This document shows positions 45,814 through 54,323 of a stretch of 56,253 bases of DNA, piece after piece. The notes under the pieces were generated by a model. The model saw only the letters and a list, made by a program, of their open reading frames with translations. It had not been told where the DNA came from and did not search any database. The stretch's first letter is position 1, and each line of letters begins with the position of its first letter. Both the position numbers and the translations under genes were made by a program. Origin of the DNA: Pseudomonadota bacterium (GTDB lineage Bacteria > Pseudomonadota > Gammaproteobacteria > Steroidobacterales > Steroidobacteraceae); NCBI GenBank assembly GCA_021805275.1, contig JAJZFQ010000218.1:1-56253 (forward strand). Reading direction: 5' to 3'.

Positions 45814-46745
45814 CTAGACAGGGCCCGGCGTACAACTTCGCCCGCGTATGCCACTGCCTCCCTGCCCTGATCGAAGTGGCTTCCCAGACTGAAGAACGCA
45901 TGGAGCATCCCGTCGTAACGTCTCAGCTCGACCTTAATCCCAGCATCACGCAACCGCTCTGCATACCGCTCACCTTCGTCGCGCAGCGGATCGCATTCCG
46001 CCGTAATTACCAGCGCCGGGGGAAGTCCCGCGAGGCTTTCGGCGCGCAACGGAGACGCAAGCGGGTTACGTCCTGCATCCGGGTCCGACAGGTAATGGTG
46101 CCAATGTGAAATCATTGCCTCGCGCGTCAGCAAATATCCGTCGGCAAATTGCTGATAAGACTGCGTCTCGAATGCGTAGTCCGTCACCGGATAGACCAAT
46201 AGCTGAAATGCCAATTGAGGCCCTCGCTCGGTACGCGCAAGTTGCGTCACCGCTGCGGCCAGATTTCCACCCGCACTATCTCCACCAATTGCCACTCGCG
46301 TCGAGTCCCAGCCGAAGTCTGCGCCATGATCAACCACCCACTGCAACGCGGAGTAGCAATCACGCGGAGCAGCAGGAAATTTATGTTCGGGCGCCAATCG
46401 ATATTCGATCGAAACGATGACACATCCTGATGCGAGCATCAGATCTCGACACAGCGGATCATGTGATACCAGATCACCCGCAATCCACCCCCCGCCGTGC
46501 AGAAAGAGCAGCACCGGGAGCTCGAGAGAGGAAACAGGCTGGTACACTCTCGCTTGCATCGCCTGCCCATCGCCCCCCGGAATCGTCAGCTCGCGCACCT
46601 TGGCGGGCGCGATATCTCGTCCCCCTCCACCCAGCAGAGCGCGCAGCGAATCACGCGCCTCTGCGACGCCCAGCGGCCGCTGTGTTCCGCCAGTTTCGGC
46701 GGAAATTCGGTCTATAAATTTCTTGGCCTGAGGATGTAATGGCAC
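45810..46745 (-). CDS. HSL-type alpha/beta hydrolase (esterase/lipase)
   Basis: A 311-residue enzyme of the hormone-sensitive lipase family: oxyanion motif HGGG at 83-86, nucleophile Ser157 in GGDSAGG, the catalytic Asp in ECDPLRDEG and His in GMLHAFFSL. It splits short-chain esters, probably in the cytoplasm because no signal peptide is visible. The GTG at 46745 with AGAGAGG upstream starts at the conserved PLHPQAKKF; an earlier start at 46805 is weaker. It overlaps the dehydrogenase gene, so product ester alcohol and dehydrogenase substrate may be linked. Confidence 0.9.
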   Translation of the reverse strand: MPLHPQAKKFIDRISAETGGTQRPLGVAEARDSLRALLGGGGRDIAPAKVRELTIPGGDGQAMQARVYQPVSSLELPVLLFLHGGGWIAGDLVSHDPLCRDLMLASGCVIVSIEYRLAPEHKFPAAPRDCYSALQWVVDHGADFGWDSTRVAIGGDSAGGNLAAAVTQLARTERGPQLAFQLLVYPVTDYAFETQSYQQFADGYLLTREAMISHWHHYLSDPDAGRNPLASPLRAESLAGLPPALVITAECDPLRDEGERYAERLRDAGIKVELRRYDGMLHAFFSLGSHFDQGREAVAYAGEVVRRALSS

Positions 46746-46877
46746 TTGAAACCTCTCTAACGCCCTTCGCTTATGCACCAACAGCCGCGTGGACATTCCG
46801 CGCAACAGGCATTAGATCGACTGACAACCGCCTTGGGCCATCAAGTGTCTGCGGCATCGCAGCTACGTGAGGTCCGG

Positions 46878-47969
46878 TCAACGAGACTTCACGGCTTGTC
46901 GCCCGCGCAGATTACATGCGAATCCAGCTTTCGATGTCGGCTTCGTTGGGGTCGTCAGAAAATCGCGCAATGTATCTGCCCACAGATCACTGTCTGCGCC
47001 TGAAGCAAGATGCCCTTTGGCGCTCTCGAGTTCCACATACCGCCACTTGACTCCTGCTGCGTCAAGCAGAGGACTCAGAGCGTCTATCAGTTTTGGAGTG
47101 AACATCTCATCGCTGCGTGACAGAACATAGAGCAATGGTGCGCGCATCCGCTGGAGCTCTCCGCGCACATCAAATTCCTCGACCGCACGCGCCAGAATTA
47201 CCAATGATCCCGGATCAAATGCCTCCGCCCACTCGGCTGCAATCCGGTTAAGTTCACGCATCCTTTCATTTTCGTCGCGAAAGCGACTCCGCAACTCCGC
47301 TTCAATTCCATACCGCTCAAGCGTCTGCAGCCGAAGCCGGGTTAGCCACGGCGCCAGCGCTCCCTTTTTATAGAGACCGTTCTGCCATCTAGGCTCTTGC
47401 GCAAGGCTCTGCAGGAGCCCCTGCGCATCTACCACACCTTCCGGGCAATAAGGCGCCCCTACAGCCGCAATAACGCGACCCACGCGTTCTGGATAGCGCG
47501 TAGCCCAGAGGAACGCCTGCATTGCACCGAGAGACGGTCCCGCCACAGCCGCCAACTGATGGATCCCAAGGGAATCAATCAGCCGGCACTGAGCATCGAC
47601 GACATCACCCAGCGTGATATGCGGAAACTCCATGCCATATGGACGGCCGGTGCTCGGATTAATCGAGGCAGGTCCCGTGGAACCGTAGCTCGAGCCCAGC
47701 ATATTCGGACAGATCGCGAAGAACCGCTCGGTGTCGATTGCCCGCCCTGGTCCAATGAGCCCGCTCCAAGAGCCTTCCGCGGCATTGGATCCCGGAAACA
47801 GCATTCCAGGACCTGTCGTGTACCCATGCAACACAAGCACTGCATTCGATCGCTCCTCGTTTAAGCTACCGAGCGTCGCGTACGCAGTCGTCACGAGCGG
47901 CAGTACTTCCCCACTCTCAAGTGCGACGTTGCGAACCTCATGTTGCTGCAGGCTGCCTTTCGCGAGCAT
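46878..47969 (-). CDS. MetX-fold alpha/beta hydrolase or acyltransferase
   Basis: A 363-residue protein resembling homoserine O-acetyltransferase. The nucleophile Ser146 is in GPSLGAMQA, the stretch CPNMLGSSYGSTGPASINP is typical of MetX, and the acid and base are in SRSDEMFTP and KGHLASGAD. Several MetX-fold proteins in catabolic loci act as hydrolases rather than methionine enzymes, and no methionine gene is near. It begins nine bases after the TonB receptor stop. Role in removing an acyl group is an inference. Confidence 0.85.
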   Translation of the reverse strand: MLAKGSLQQHEVRNVALESGEVLPLVTTAYATLGSLNEERSNAVLVLHGYTTGPGMLFPGSNAAEGSWSGLIGPGRAIDTERFFAICPNMLGSSYGSTGPASINPSTGRPYGMEFPHITLGDVVDAQCRLIDSLGIHQLAAVAGPSLGAMQAFLWATRYPERVGRVIAAVGAPYCPEGVVDAQGLLQSLAQEPRWQNGLYKKGALAPWLTRLRLQTLERYGIEAELRSRFRDENERMRELNRIAAEWAEAFDPGSLVILARAVEEFDVRGELQRMRAPLLYVLSRSDEMFTPKLIDALSPLLDAAGVKWRYVELESAKGHLASGADSDLWADTLRDFLTTPTKPTSKAGFACNLRGRQAVKSR

Positions 47970-47978
47970 CGGCGTGCC

Positions 47979-50252
47979 TCAGAATCGATACGATGCCTCT
48001 CCGCCAATCGTCCGGGGCGGAATGATTCCTTCAACAAATGGGTTGCCGAGCGGATTGAGCACGGGAAGCGCCAGCCCTACATTGTTGATGAAATTAATTC
48101 CTCGTGAATTTCCAACGTTCTTTACATACAACATCAATCGCAGGCGATGCACATCGACGCCAACGTGAATATTTACTGTCGTATATGAAGGGACGGACAC
48201 TTTGTTCGATGGGAGATCGGCGGGATTTGGCGGCTGATGCTCCGTAAAATTCGACACGCGCTCCCCGATGTAATTCCAGGAAACACCCATGAAGGGGCGC
48301 AATCCGCCTGACACCACAAAACGATAATCCGCTACGAGCGAACCGGTCCACTTTGGCGAAAACGGCATGCGATCCCCATTCAAACCACCCGCCGCTGGCG
48401 CAGCTGAGGTCAGTCGTGAATTTGTGTACGCCCCGGTTGCTCGCACGGACAAGCCCCGAAGCGGCTCTATGAGCACCGTCGCATCGGCTCCGTCACTTCG
48501 CGCAGTGCCGCCATTTACAAAGTATTGGTACGAGCCCGCAGCCGTAGTAGTGCTGGTCTGGATCTGTACATCATTCCAATTGGTATCAAACAGCGCTGCT
48601 TCAACAGACCCCAATCCGTGAGCAAAATTGGACTTGAGACCTAGTTCATAACTCGTTACCGAAGACGGGTTGAAGGATTGCTTTCCACCGGCGACAACCC
48701 CTGGAGGCAGGGCGCTGGGGCCACCCGGTTGAAATCCGGTCGCGACTCGTCCGTATACTTCAGTGTGTTTTGAGGGCATGTAGCGCAGACTTGCCATGTA
48801 CGTGAGCTTGTTCTGCGCAACCTGCTGATTGAGAATAACTGGAACCGGCGAGAGCAGTGAAGTCTGGTAGTTCTGCGCGTAATTCTCTGTGTAATGCGTA
48901 TACCGCAAACCAAATTGAATTTGAAGCTTCGAGGTTATATCGTAACTGGCATTCGCAAACGGAGAATATTCGTCGTAAGTCGTGACGATCGCAGCATTTG
49001 CCACCGGTCCGAGCAACAGAAACGGCTGCAGATTCGGAGTAGTAAACGGATCTAGGGGGGGCAGCCGGTTGCCGCTAGCCTCGTGTGTGTAATACATGCC
49101 CAGCATGTAGTGAAGCGTATCGTGGAGGGCGGCCGCGTTCGCCCGAAGTTCCTCCGACCATCGTTTCGTATCGACGATCTGAAGGGTGCGAACCCCTAGA
49201 TTTGGAATCCCCAACAGTAGTGAAAACAGCGGCCCGAATGTTGCCGTCTGATCGACATTCGTATGAGCACTTATGGTCTGATAAGTCGTCGATGAAAGAA
49301 GCGCCCATCCCCCCACGCTTCCTTTTATGGTCGCGTTGTACACATCGAATGCGACGCGCTGCGTTTCTGGTATGTATGTGCCCCGGGTCAAGTCCCCTGT
49401 CACGGGCGTGAGCGATGGAGCGGTCACCTCCTGTGCGTTTATGCCGTTTGCTGAGAATCTCTGGGTAAGTCCCCAGACGTAGGCAGACCAGTCGTTATCG
49501 ATGCGCCATTTCCATGCGAGCCTCGCCACAGTCAGATTTGAGCTATTGACATCGTGCTGACCCGTAATTGGATCCGAGATAAAGCCCGGATCGTTACGTC
49601 GATAGACGCTCGCACGCACCGCGTTGTCCGAATTAATCGGAGCATTAAGTGCCATTCGAGCACTCCAGCCCGCTCCTCCCCCGTCGATCGCATCACCCCC
49701 GACGCCGACAGAACCGCCGAATGCCTTCGGATCCGGTTGGACGGTAACGAATCGCACCAAGCCGCCAATGGTTCCCGCACCGTACAAGGTGCCCTGCGGA
49801 CCTTCCAAGACCTCGATCTGCTTGACCTCAGAGGGCGGCAAATCCGGTGTAAGAATGCCACCGGTTGCGTAGGCTGTAACTGAACCGACCGGTGCGTCAT
49901 CTATGTAGAAGCCGGTCGAAGGCGTCGCCTGGGAGATGCCGGTACTCATGCCGCGCAGAACGACGGAACTGTAGCCCGGCGTCAATGCGGTCACTGACAT
50001 TCCGGGCACCTGCGCCGCGTAATCGGCGAAGCTGTTCATCCCATTTGCCGACAGAGATCGTCCGTTTAGCGCGACGACAGTCATCGGAACTTTTACGGCC
50101 GGTTGCGCAACCTTTTGCGCGGTCACTATGATCGCGGTAAGCATCTGCGGCTGATTCGGGCTGTTATTGCTATTGAATCGCGCAGGCGCTGCGCAGACGT
50201 TGCCGATTTGAGCGGCCGCAAGCAGCGGCGCAAGATATGAAATGTATTTCAC
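47979..50252 (-). CDS. TonB-dependent outer-membrane receptor
   Basis: A 757-residue receptor: signal peptide (1-24), plug with LTAIIVTAQKVAQPAVKVPM and the VLEGPQGTLYGAGTIGGLVRF hinge, then a barrel ending ...TIGGEASYRF with the terminal Phe used for outer-membrane assembly. The GTG at 50252 has GGAGGGGG seven bases upstream. It is distantly like the other receptor in the window (same group, different barrel). It is the first gene of the leftward hydrolase operon and is preceded by a palindromic operator, so it probably imports the substrate. Confidence 0.93.
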   Translation of the reverse strand: MKYISYLAPLLAAAQIGNVCAAPARFNSNNSPNQPQMLTAIIVTAQKVAQPAVKVPMTVVALNGRSLSANGMNSFADYAAQVPGMSVTALTPGYSSVVLRGMSTGISQATPSTGFYIDDAPVGSVTAYATGGILTPDLPPSEVKQIEVLEGPQGTLYGAGTIGGLVRFVTVQPDPKAFGGSVGVGGDAIDGGGAGWSARMALNAPINSDNAVRASVYRRNDPGFISDPITGQHDVNSSNLTVARLAWKWRIDNDWSAYVWGLTQRFSANGINAQEVTAPSLTPVTGDLTRGTYIPETQRVAFDVYNATIKGSVGGWALLSSTTYQTISAHTNVDQTATFGPLFSLLLGIPNLGVRTLQIVDTKRWSEELRANAAALHDTLHYMLGMYYTHEASGNRLPPLDPFTTPNLQPFLLLGPVANAAIVTTYDEYSPFANASYDITSKLQIQFGLRYTHYTENYAQNYQTSLLSPVPVILNQQVAQNKLTYMASLRYMPSKHTEVYGRVATGFQPGGPSALPPGVVAGGKQSFNPSSVTSYELGLKSNFAHGLGSVEAALFDTNWNDVQIQTSTTTAAGSYQYFVNGGTARSDGADATVLIEPLRGLSVRATGAYTNSRLTSAAPAAGGLNGDRMPFSPKWTGSLVADYRFVVSGGLRPFMGVSWNYIGERVSNFTEHQPPNPADLPSNKVSVPSYTTVNIHVGVDVHRLRLMLYVKNVGNSRGINFINNVGLALPVLNPLGNPFVEGIIPPRTIGGEASYRF

Positions 50253-50275
50253 CGAACCCCCTCCGAAGCGCATCA

Positions 50276-50297
50276 CTTTGATACGGCGGTATCAAAG
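50276..50297. promoter_or_regulatory. Palindromic operator upstream of the TonB receptor
   Basis: ctttgatac (50276-50284) and gtatcaaag (50289-50297) are perfect nine-base reverse complements around GGCG, 24 bases before the receptor start and just downstream of the FAD oxidase stop (50317). The AT-rich arms suit a repressor site; I found no second perfect copy. Confidence 0.55.
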
Positions 50298-50316
50298 CAC
50301 CCAACTCAATGAACCA

Positions 50317-51702
50317 TCAATCGCCGAAAATTTTTCCCGGATTCAGAATTCCGCGCGGATCCCACGCACTCTTGATGCGCTGCATCAGACTGATCACGTC
50401 TAATCCGCTCTCACTTAACAGTTGACTCTTTTTGCCGAGACCGATGCCGTGTTCACCCGTGCACGTGCCTCCGACCGAGTGCGCATGCTGGATCATCTCA
50501 GCGTAAACTCTGTGCACAGCCTCAGTTTCCAGAGGCTTATCTCGCATCGTCATGAAGATGACGTGAAAATTTCCATCGCCCACGTGACCCAGAATCGGCG
50601 CGATTAATCCTTCGCGGTCGATTGCGGCTCTTGCCCGGCTCACGGCGTCCGCAAGAGCAGACACCGGCACGCACACATCCGCGATGACGCTTTCGCAGCC
50701 CGGCCGCAATGCGAGTGCGGCGTAGTAGGCCATGTGTCTGGCGCGCCATAGCTGCGTACGCTGTTCTGGATGTGTGGCCCATTGGAAGTCAAGCCCGCCG
50801 TGCTCGGCCGCGACTGACTTCGCAATGGCTGTCTGCTCCTCGATGACGGATGGACTCCCGTGAAATTCGAGAAACAATGTCGGTAATTCAGGCAGGCTGA
50901 GGTGTGAATAGCGATTACTTGCGCGTACTTGATGCTCGTCGAGAAATTCGATACGGGCGATCGCCAAACCCGATAGGCTTAACTGGGTCACTGCGCTTAC
51001 CGCTGCAGACAGGTTGGGAAATGCGCAACTTGCCGCAGCCACGGCGATCGGAACTGGGTAGAGACGCAGCGTCAGCTCCGTGATGATGCCGAGCGTCCCT
51101 TCGGAACCGATCACCAGACGGACCAGATCGAACCCTGCTGAAGACTTTCGGGCCCGAGTACCCGCGCGAATGAGTTGTCCATCAGCCAATACGATTTCCA
51201 ACGCAAGCACGTTGTGCCACATCGAGCCGTACAGCATGGTTGTAGTGCCCGATGCCCGAGTAGAAGCCATGCCACCGAGTGTTGCATTGGCACCGGGATC
51301 GACTGGAAAGAACAGCCCAGTATCTTTCAGCTGAGCATTGAGGTCTTCGCGTGTCAAACCCGGCTGCACGACACAGTCGGCATCCTCGGCGTGTATCGCG
51401 AGAATCGCGTTCATGCGCGACATATCCACGCAGATGCCGCCGTGAGGCGCACTCACGTGCCCCTCGACCGACGTGCCGGCCCCGAACGGCACTATCGGCA
51501 CGCGATGCTGGTTGCAAAGTGCGGCAATGGCGCGGACTTCGTCCTTGTTTTCAGGCCAAGCAACTGCGTCTGGCGCGAGGTGCGTGGCGCGACCTTCGCC
51601 GCGCGCATGCTGATCGCGCACTGCGGCCTGGGTGCTGATGCGGTTACCGAGTAACCGCTCAAGTGCAGCCACAACAAAATTCAGTGCTGCAGGGTCGTTC
51701 AC
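50317..51702 (-). CDS. FAD-linked oxidase (GlcD/D-lactate dehydrogenase-like)
   Basis: A 461-residue flavoenzyme of the vanillyl-alcohol-oxidase fold. The FAD pyrophosphate loop is PFGAGTSVEG at 72-81, with DPGANATLGGMASTRASGTTTMLYG next; the C-terminal HVGDGNFH and TGEHGIGLGKK motifs plus DPRGILNPGKIF are those of glycolate or D-2-hydroxyacid dehydrogenases. It oxidises a 2-hydroxy acid and passes electrons to the respiratory chain. The GTG start overlaps the regulator stop (GTGA at 51699-51702). Confidence 0.9.
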   Translation of the reverse strand: MNDPAALNFVVAALERLLGNRISTQAAVRDQHARGEGRATHLAPDAVAWPENKDEVRAIAALCNQHRVPIVPFGAGTSVEGHVSAPHGGICVDMSRMNAILAIHAEDADCVVQPGLTREDLNAQLKDTGLFFPVDPGANATLGGMASTRASGTTTMLYGSMWHNVLALEIVLADGQLIRAGTRARKSSAGFDLVRLVIGSEGTLGIITELTLRLYPVPIAVAAASCAFPNLSAAVSAVTQLSLSGLAIARIEFLDEHQVRASNRYSHLSLPELPTLFLEFHGSPSVIEEQTAIAKSVAAEHGGLDFQWATHPEQRTQLWRARHMAYYAALALRPGCESVIADVCVPVSALADAVSRARAAIDREGLIAPILGHVGDGNFHVIFMTMRDKPLETEAVHRVYAEMIQHAHSVGGTCTGEHGIGLGKKSQLLSESGLDVISLMQRIKSAWDPRGILNPGKIFGD

Positions 51703-52490
51703 GTCTTGATCCGCAGTACGGCTGAGGATGAAGGCGCTTCACCCTGCTGCGGGCCATGTCCCTCCTGTCGAGCCACATGCACTAAGGCCAGATCGAAGTG
51801 ACAGGACATCGCCGATGCGGCGCCCAGCGGGTCACCGGCGCAGATTCGCTCAACCACTGCCTCGTGAGCGTCTATGACTCGCGTGAGCTCAGTCGCGCTG
51901 CGACTATCATGAAGATGCATGCGGGAGGACTCCTCAACCGGGGCTCGTAATGCGCCCAGGAGGAGGCTATTCAGAGGATTGCCGCTTGCCTCGGCGATGA
52001 CATTGTGAATTGCCATATCGCTCGCGACTCGGCGAGCGTGGTCGGCGCCGGCCGAGCGCATCTGTGCCGCCAGTTCGCGCAGCAGCCGACGTTGCGCATC
52101 AGTTGCATAGCGCGCCGCGAGCTGAGAAGTCTGGATCTCCAGTGCTCGGCGAGTCTCGAGCACATGCCCGAGCGTCACCTGCGAGGTGGTCAGCGCGTAG
52201 TCGAAAAACTGCGTGAGAACCTGCGCGTCAATGACGCGCAGCCGCGGGCGACGTCCACTCTCGATCTCAAGAATGCCCAGCGCCGCCAGCGCTCGATACG
52301 CCTCGCGCACGCTGCCCCGGCTGATCTGAAGTTCGCGCCCAATCTGCAGTTCGCTTGGCACGACACTGCCGGGAAGCAGACGCTCCCGGCGCAAGAGTTC
52401 CAGGAGGTGGCGCACGACCTTCGCCGAGAGCTGGGAACCCTGAATCGGTGCCAAGGTGGTCACTGGCGTAGGGCGCGACATGAGAGTCAT
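51699..52490 (-). CDS. GntR-family regulator with FCD ligand domain
   Basis: A 263-residue regulator: winged helix at about 24-88 (VVPSELQIGRELQISRGSVREAYRALAALG) and an FCD all-helical domain with the metal-binding Asp and His residues (VASDMAIHN, IDAHEAVVE, MSCHFDLA). FCD regulators respond to 2-hydroxy acids, uronates or similar carboxylates (LldR, UxuR and GlcC types), which fits the neighbouring oxidase. It probably controls both arms of the island through repeats at 52521-52608. A second in-frame ATG at 52481 is possible. Confidence 0.92.
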   Translation of the reverse strand: MTLMSRPTPVTTLAPIQGSQLSAKVVRHLLELLRRERLLPGSVVPSELQIGRELQISRGSVREAYRALAALGILEIESGRRPRLRVIDAQVLTQFFDYALTTSQVTLGHVLETRRALEIQTSQLAARYATDAQRRLLRELAAQMRSAGADHARRVASDMAIHNVIAEASGNPLNSLLLGALRAPVEESSRMHLHDSRSATELTRVIDAHEAVVERICAGDPLGAASAMSCHFDLALVHVARQEGHGPQQGEAPSSSAVLRIKT

Positions 52491-52520
52491 GGACAGCCAC
52501 GGTAGCCCTAGATCACCTAC

Positions 52521-52608
52521 TTGTCAAACAGGTTGGACAGGTTTAGGGTGTGACTTGAGGGCTTAGGCGCTTTATAGCCTCCATTTCAGTTGTACATATT
52601 GGACAGGC
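52521..52608. promoter_or_regulatory. Candidate GntR operators in the divergent promoter region
   Basis: 52521-52540 is an imperfect palindrome TTGTCAAAC-AG-GTTGGACAG (7 of 9 positions pair). The half-site ttggacagg recurs at 52599-52607, 66 bases on, right before the plus-strand hydrolase gene. TTGTC/GACAA-like halves are usual for FCD regulators. Confidence 0.5.
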
Positions 52609-52629
52609 TGGACTTCGCGGAGACTCCTT

Positions 52630-53394
52630 ATGACGGAACCTGGGCAATCCATTCGGCCCGGACTGATCTTGCTGCACGGTGCAACGTTGAATGGTCGAAT
52701 GTGGGATCCGGTGCGTCGGATGCTCGACCCGCGCTGGCAGGTGATCACGCCGGATCTGCCCGGGCACGGAACTCGGCACGGTGAGCAATACTCGCTCGCG
52801 AGCGCCGCAGACGCAGTTCTCGCCGCAACCCAGATCGCAGGCAACGGCCCGATCGTGCTGGCAGGAGACTCGCTCGGCGGATACAGCGCGATGGCGGCCG
52901 CATCGCAAGTCCCTTCAGCACGCCTGAAGGGATTGATCCTCGGTGGTTGCACCGTGAACTTCGTTTCGGGCGCGCTGCGCGCCTTGCGCTGGCGCGGACG
53001 GCTCGGCGGATGGACCGCCAAACTGTGCGGAGAGCAGCGCTTCGTGCGCGGCCACGTAACCAAGCTCCTCAGCAGCATGGGTTATGGCCAGCAGGACATT
53101 GACGCGCTGATTCAGGGTGGCATCCACATCGATGCCTTCGCGCAAGCAGTCAAGGCGCTCGCGAACGTCGACTTTCTACCCCGGCTGGCTGCAATCGGAC
53201 AACCCATACTCTTTTTCAACGGCCTCCGAGATAAGTCCGCAATGGCCCAGGAAGCCGAATTCGTGGCGGCCGCGCGCAACGCAGAGTGTCAGCATTTCGA
53301 CTGTGAGCATGGGGCATCGCTGCGTAAAGCACACGAATTTGCCGCGATGACCGATCGATTCATCGCACGTGTCTGCGGAACACCCGAACGATGA
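52630..53394 (+). CDS. Alpha/beta hydrolase
   Basis: A 254-residue hydrolase with LLHGATLNGRMWDP oxyanion region, DLPGHG, nucleophile Ser81 in AGDSLGGYS, and a probable catalytic His in CEHGASLRKAHEF. It has no signal peptide. The shape matches proline iminopeptidase/carboxylesterase-like proteins. It is the first gene of the rightward arm and overlaps the esterase gene by four bases. Confidence 0.85.
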   Translation: MTEPGQSIRPGLILLHGATLNGRMWDPVRRMLDPRWQVITPDLPGHGTRHGEQYSLASAADAVLAATQIAGNGPIVLAGDSLGGYSAMAAASQVPSARLKGLILGGCTVNFVSGALRALRWRGRLGGWTAKLCGEQRFVRGHVTKLLSSMGYGQQDIDALIQGGIHIDAFAQAVKALANVDFLPRLAAIGQPILFFNGLRDKSAMAQEAEFVAAARNAECQHFDCEHGASLRKAHEFAAMTDRFIARVCGTPER

Positions 53395-54323
53395 GCGACA
53401 CGACGCCCGCGAACGTTGCCGCAGATTTGACGAACGAATTGCGTCGGGTCATGCCCGGCATTCCCGACGAAGACCTGCCGCGATTTCTTGCTGCCGTGAC
53501 GACACCTGGCCCCTATTCTCCGGCAGCCGAAGCGACAGTGTGTGATGACGTGCCCCGGGGGCGACTACTGGAGCGGCGCTTTGTTAGCCGTTCCGTGTTT
53601 CCGGGCGTCGAACGCGACGTACGCGTTTACATTCCTCCCAGCACCCGCCCCGATGCCCTCCATGCCCTGATGGTATTCCAAGATGGCTCACGGTACCTCG
53701 GGCCGGAAGTCGGGATAGCCGGTGTTTTCGACAACTTGATCGCCGCAATGGATATACCGCCGACTGTAGGGCTTTTCGTTGAGCCGGGTGAGACGGGGCC
53801 AGGTCTTCCGATCTACGGCGGCGCCGGAAACCGAAGCATCGAGTACGACTCCCTCGGTGATGCGTACTCTCGCTTCCTGATCAACGAGCTGATCCCTGAG
53901 ACGACCAGCGGGATCGCAATCCCCGACAACCCACAATGCAGAGCCATTGTTGGACTCAGCTCCGGCGGTATTTGCGCGTTCAATGCCGCCTGGGAGCGAC
54001 CCGATTACTTCGGCAAAGTCATCAGCCACTGCGGCAGCTTCGTCGATATTCGCGGTGCCCACGTACTGCCCGCAAATGTACGCCGCCAACCCCGCAAACG
54101 ACTGCGTATCTTTCTGCAGACTGGTGAACACGACCTTGATATTCTGTTCGGCTCCTGGCTGCTGGGCAATCGCGCACTCGCCTCGGCACTCGAATACCGC
54201 GGCTATGATTACAAGCTCATCGTCGGTCAAGGCGGCCACTCACTCGCGCACGGCGGGGCAATCATCTCCGAGACACTCCGCTGGCTGTGGCGCGATTGGA
54301 AGGACAGCAGGAGTATCGCGTGA
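53391..54323 (+). CDS. Enterochelin esterase-like (Fes/esterase D type) hydrolase
   Basis: A 310-residue protein. The RDVRVYIPPSTRPDALHALMVFQDGS segment, nucleophile Ser190 in GLSSGG, and the C-terminal QGGHSLAHGG with the catalytic His match the esterase/Fes superfamily, which includes feruloyl esterases, glucuronoyl esterases and enterobactin esterase. No signal peptide is seen, so it works in the cytoplasm. It starts in the stop of the preceding hydrolase (ATGA) and ends in the start of the transporter (GTGA), so three proteins are made as a unit. Confidence 0.85.
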   Translation: MSDTTPANVAADLTNELRRVMPGIPDEDLPRFLAAVTTPGPYSPAAEATVCDDVPRGRLLERRFVSRSVFPGVERDVRVYIPPSTRPDALHALMVFQDGSRYLGPEVGIAGVFDNLIAAMDIPPTVGLFVEPGETGPGLPIYGGAGNRSIEYDSLGDAYSRFLINELIPETTSGIAIPDNPQCRAIVGLSSGGICAFNAAWERPDYFGKVISHCGSFVDIRGAHVLPANVRRQPRKRLRIFLQTGEHDLDILFGSWLLGNRALASALEYRGYDYKLIVGQGGHSLAHGGAIISETLRWLWRDWKDSRSIA

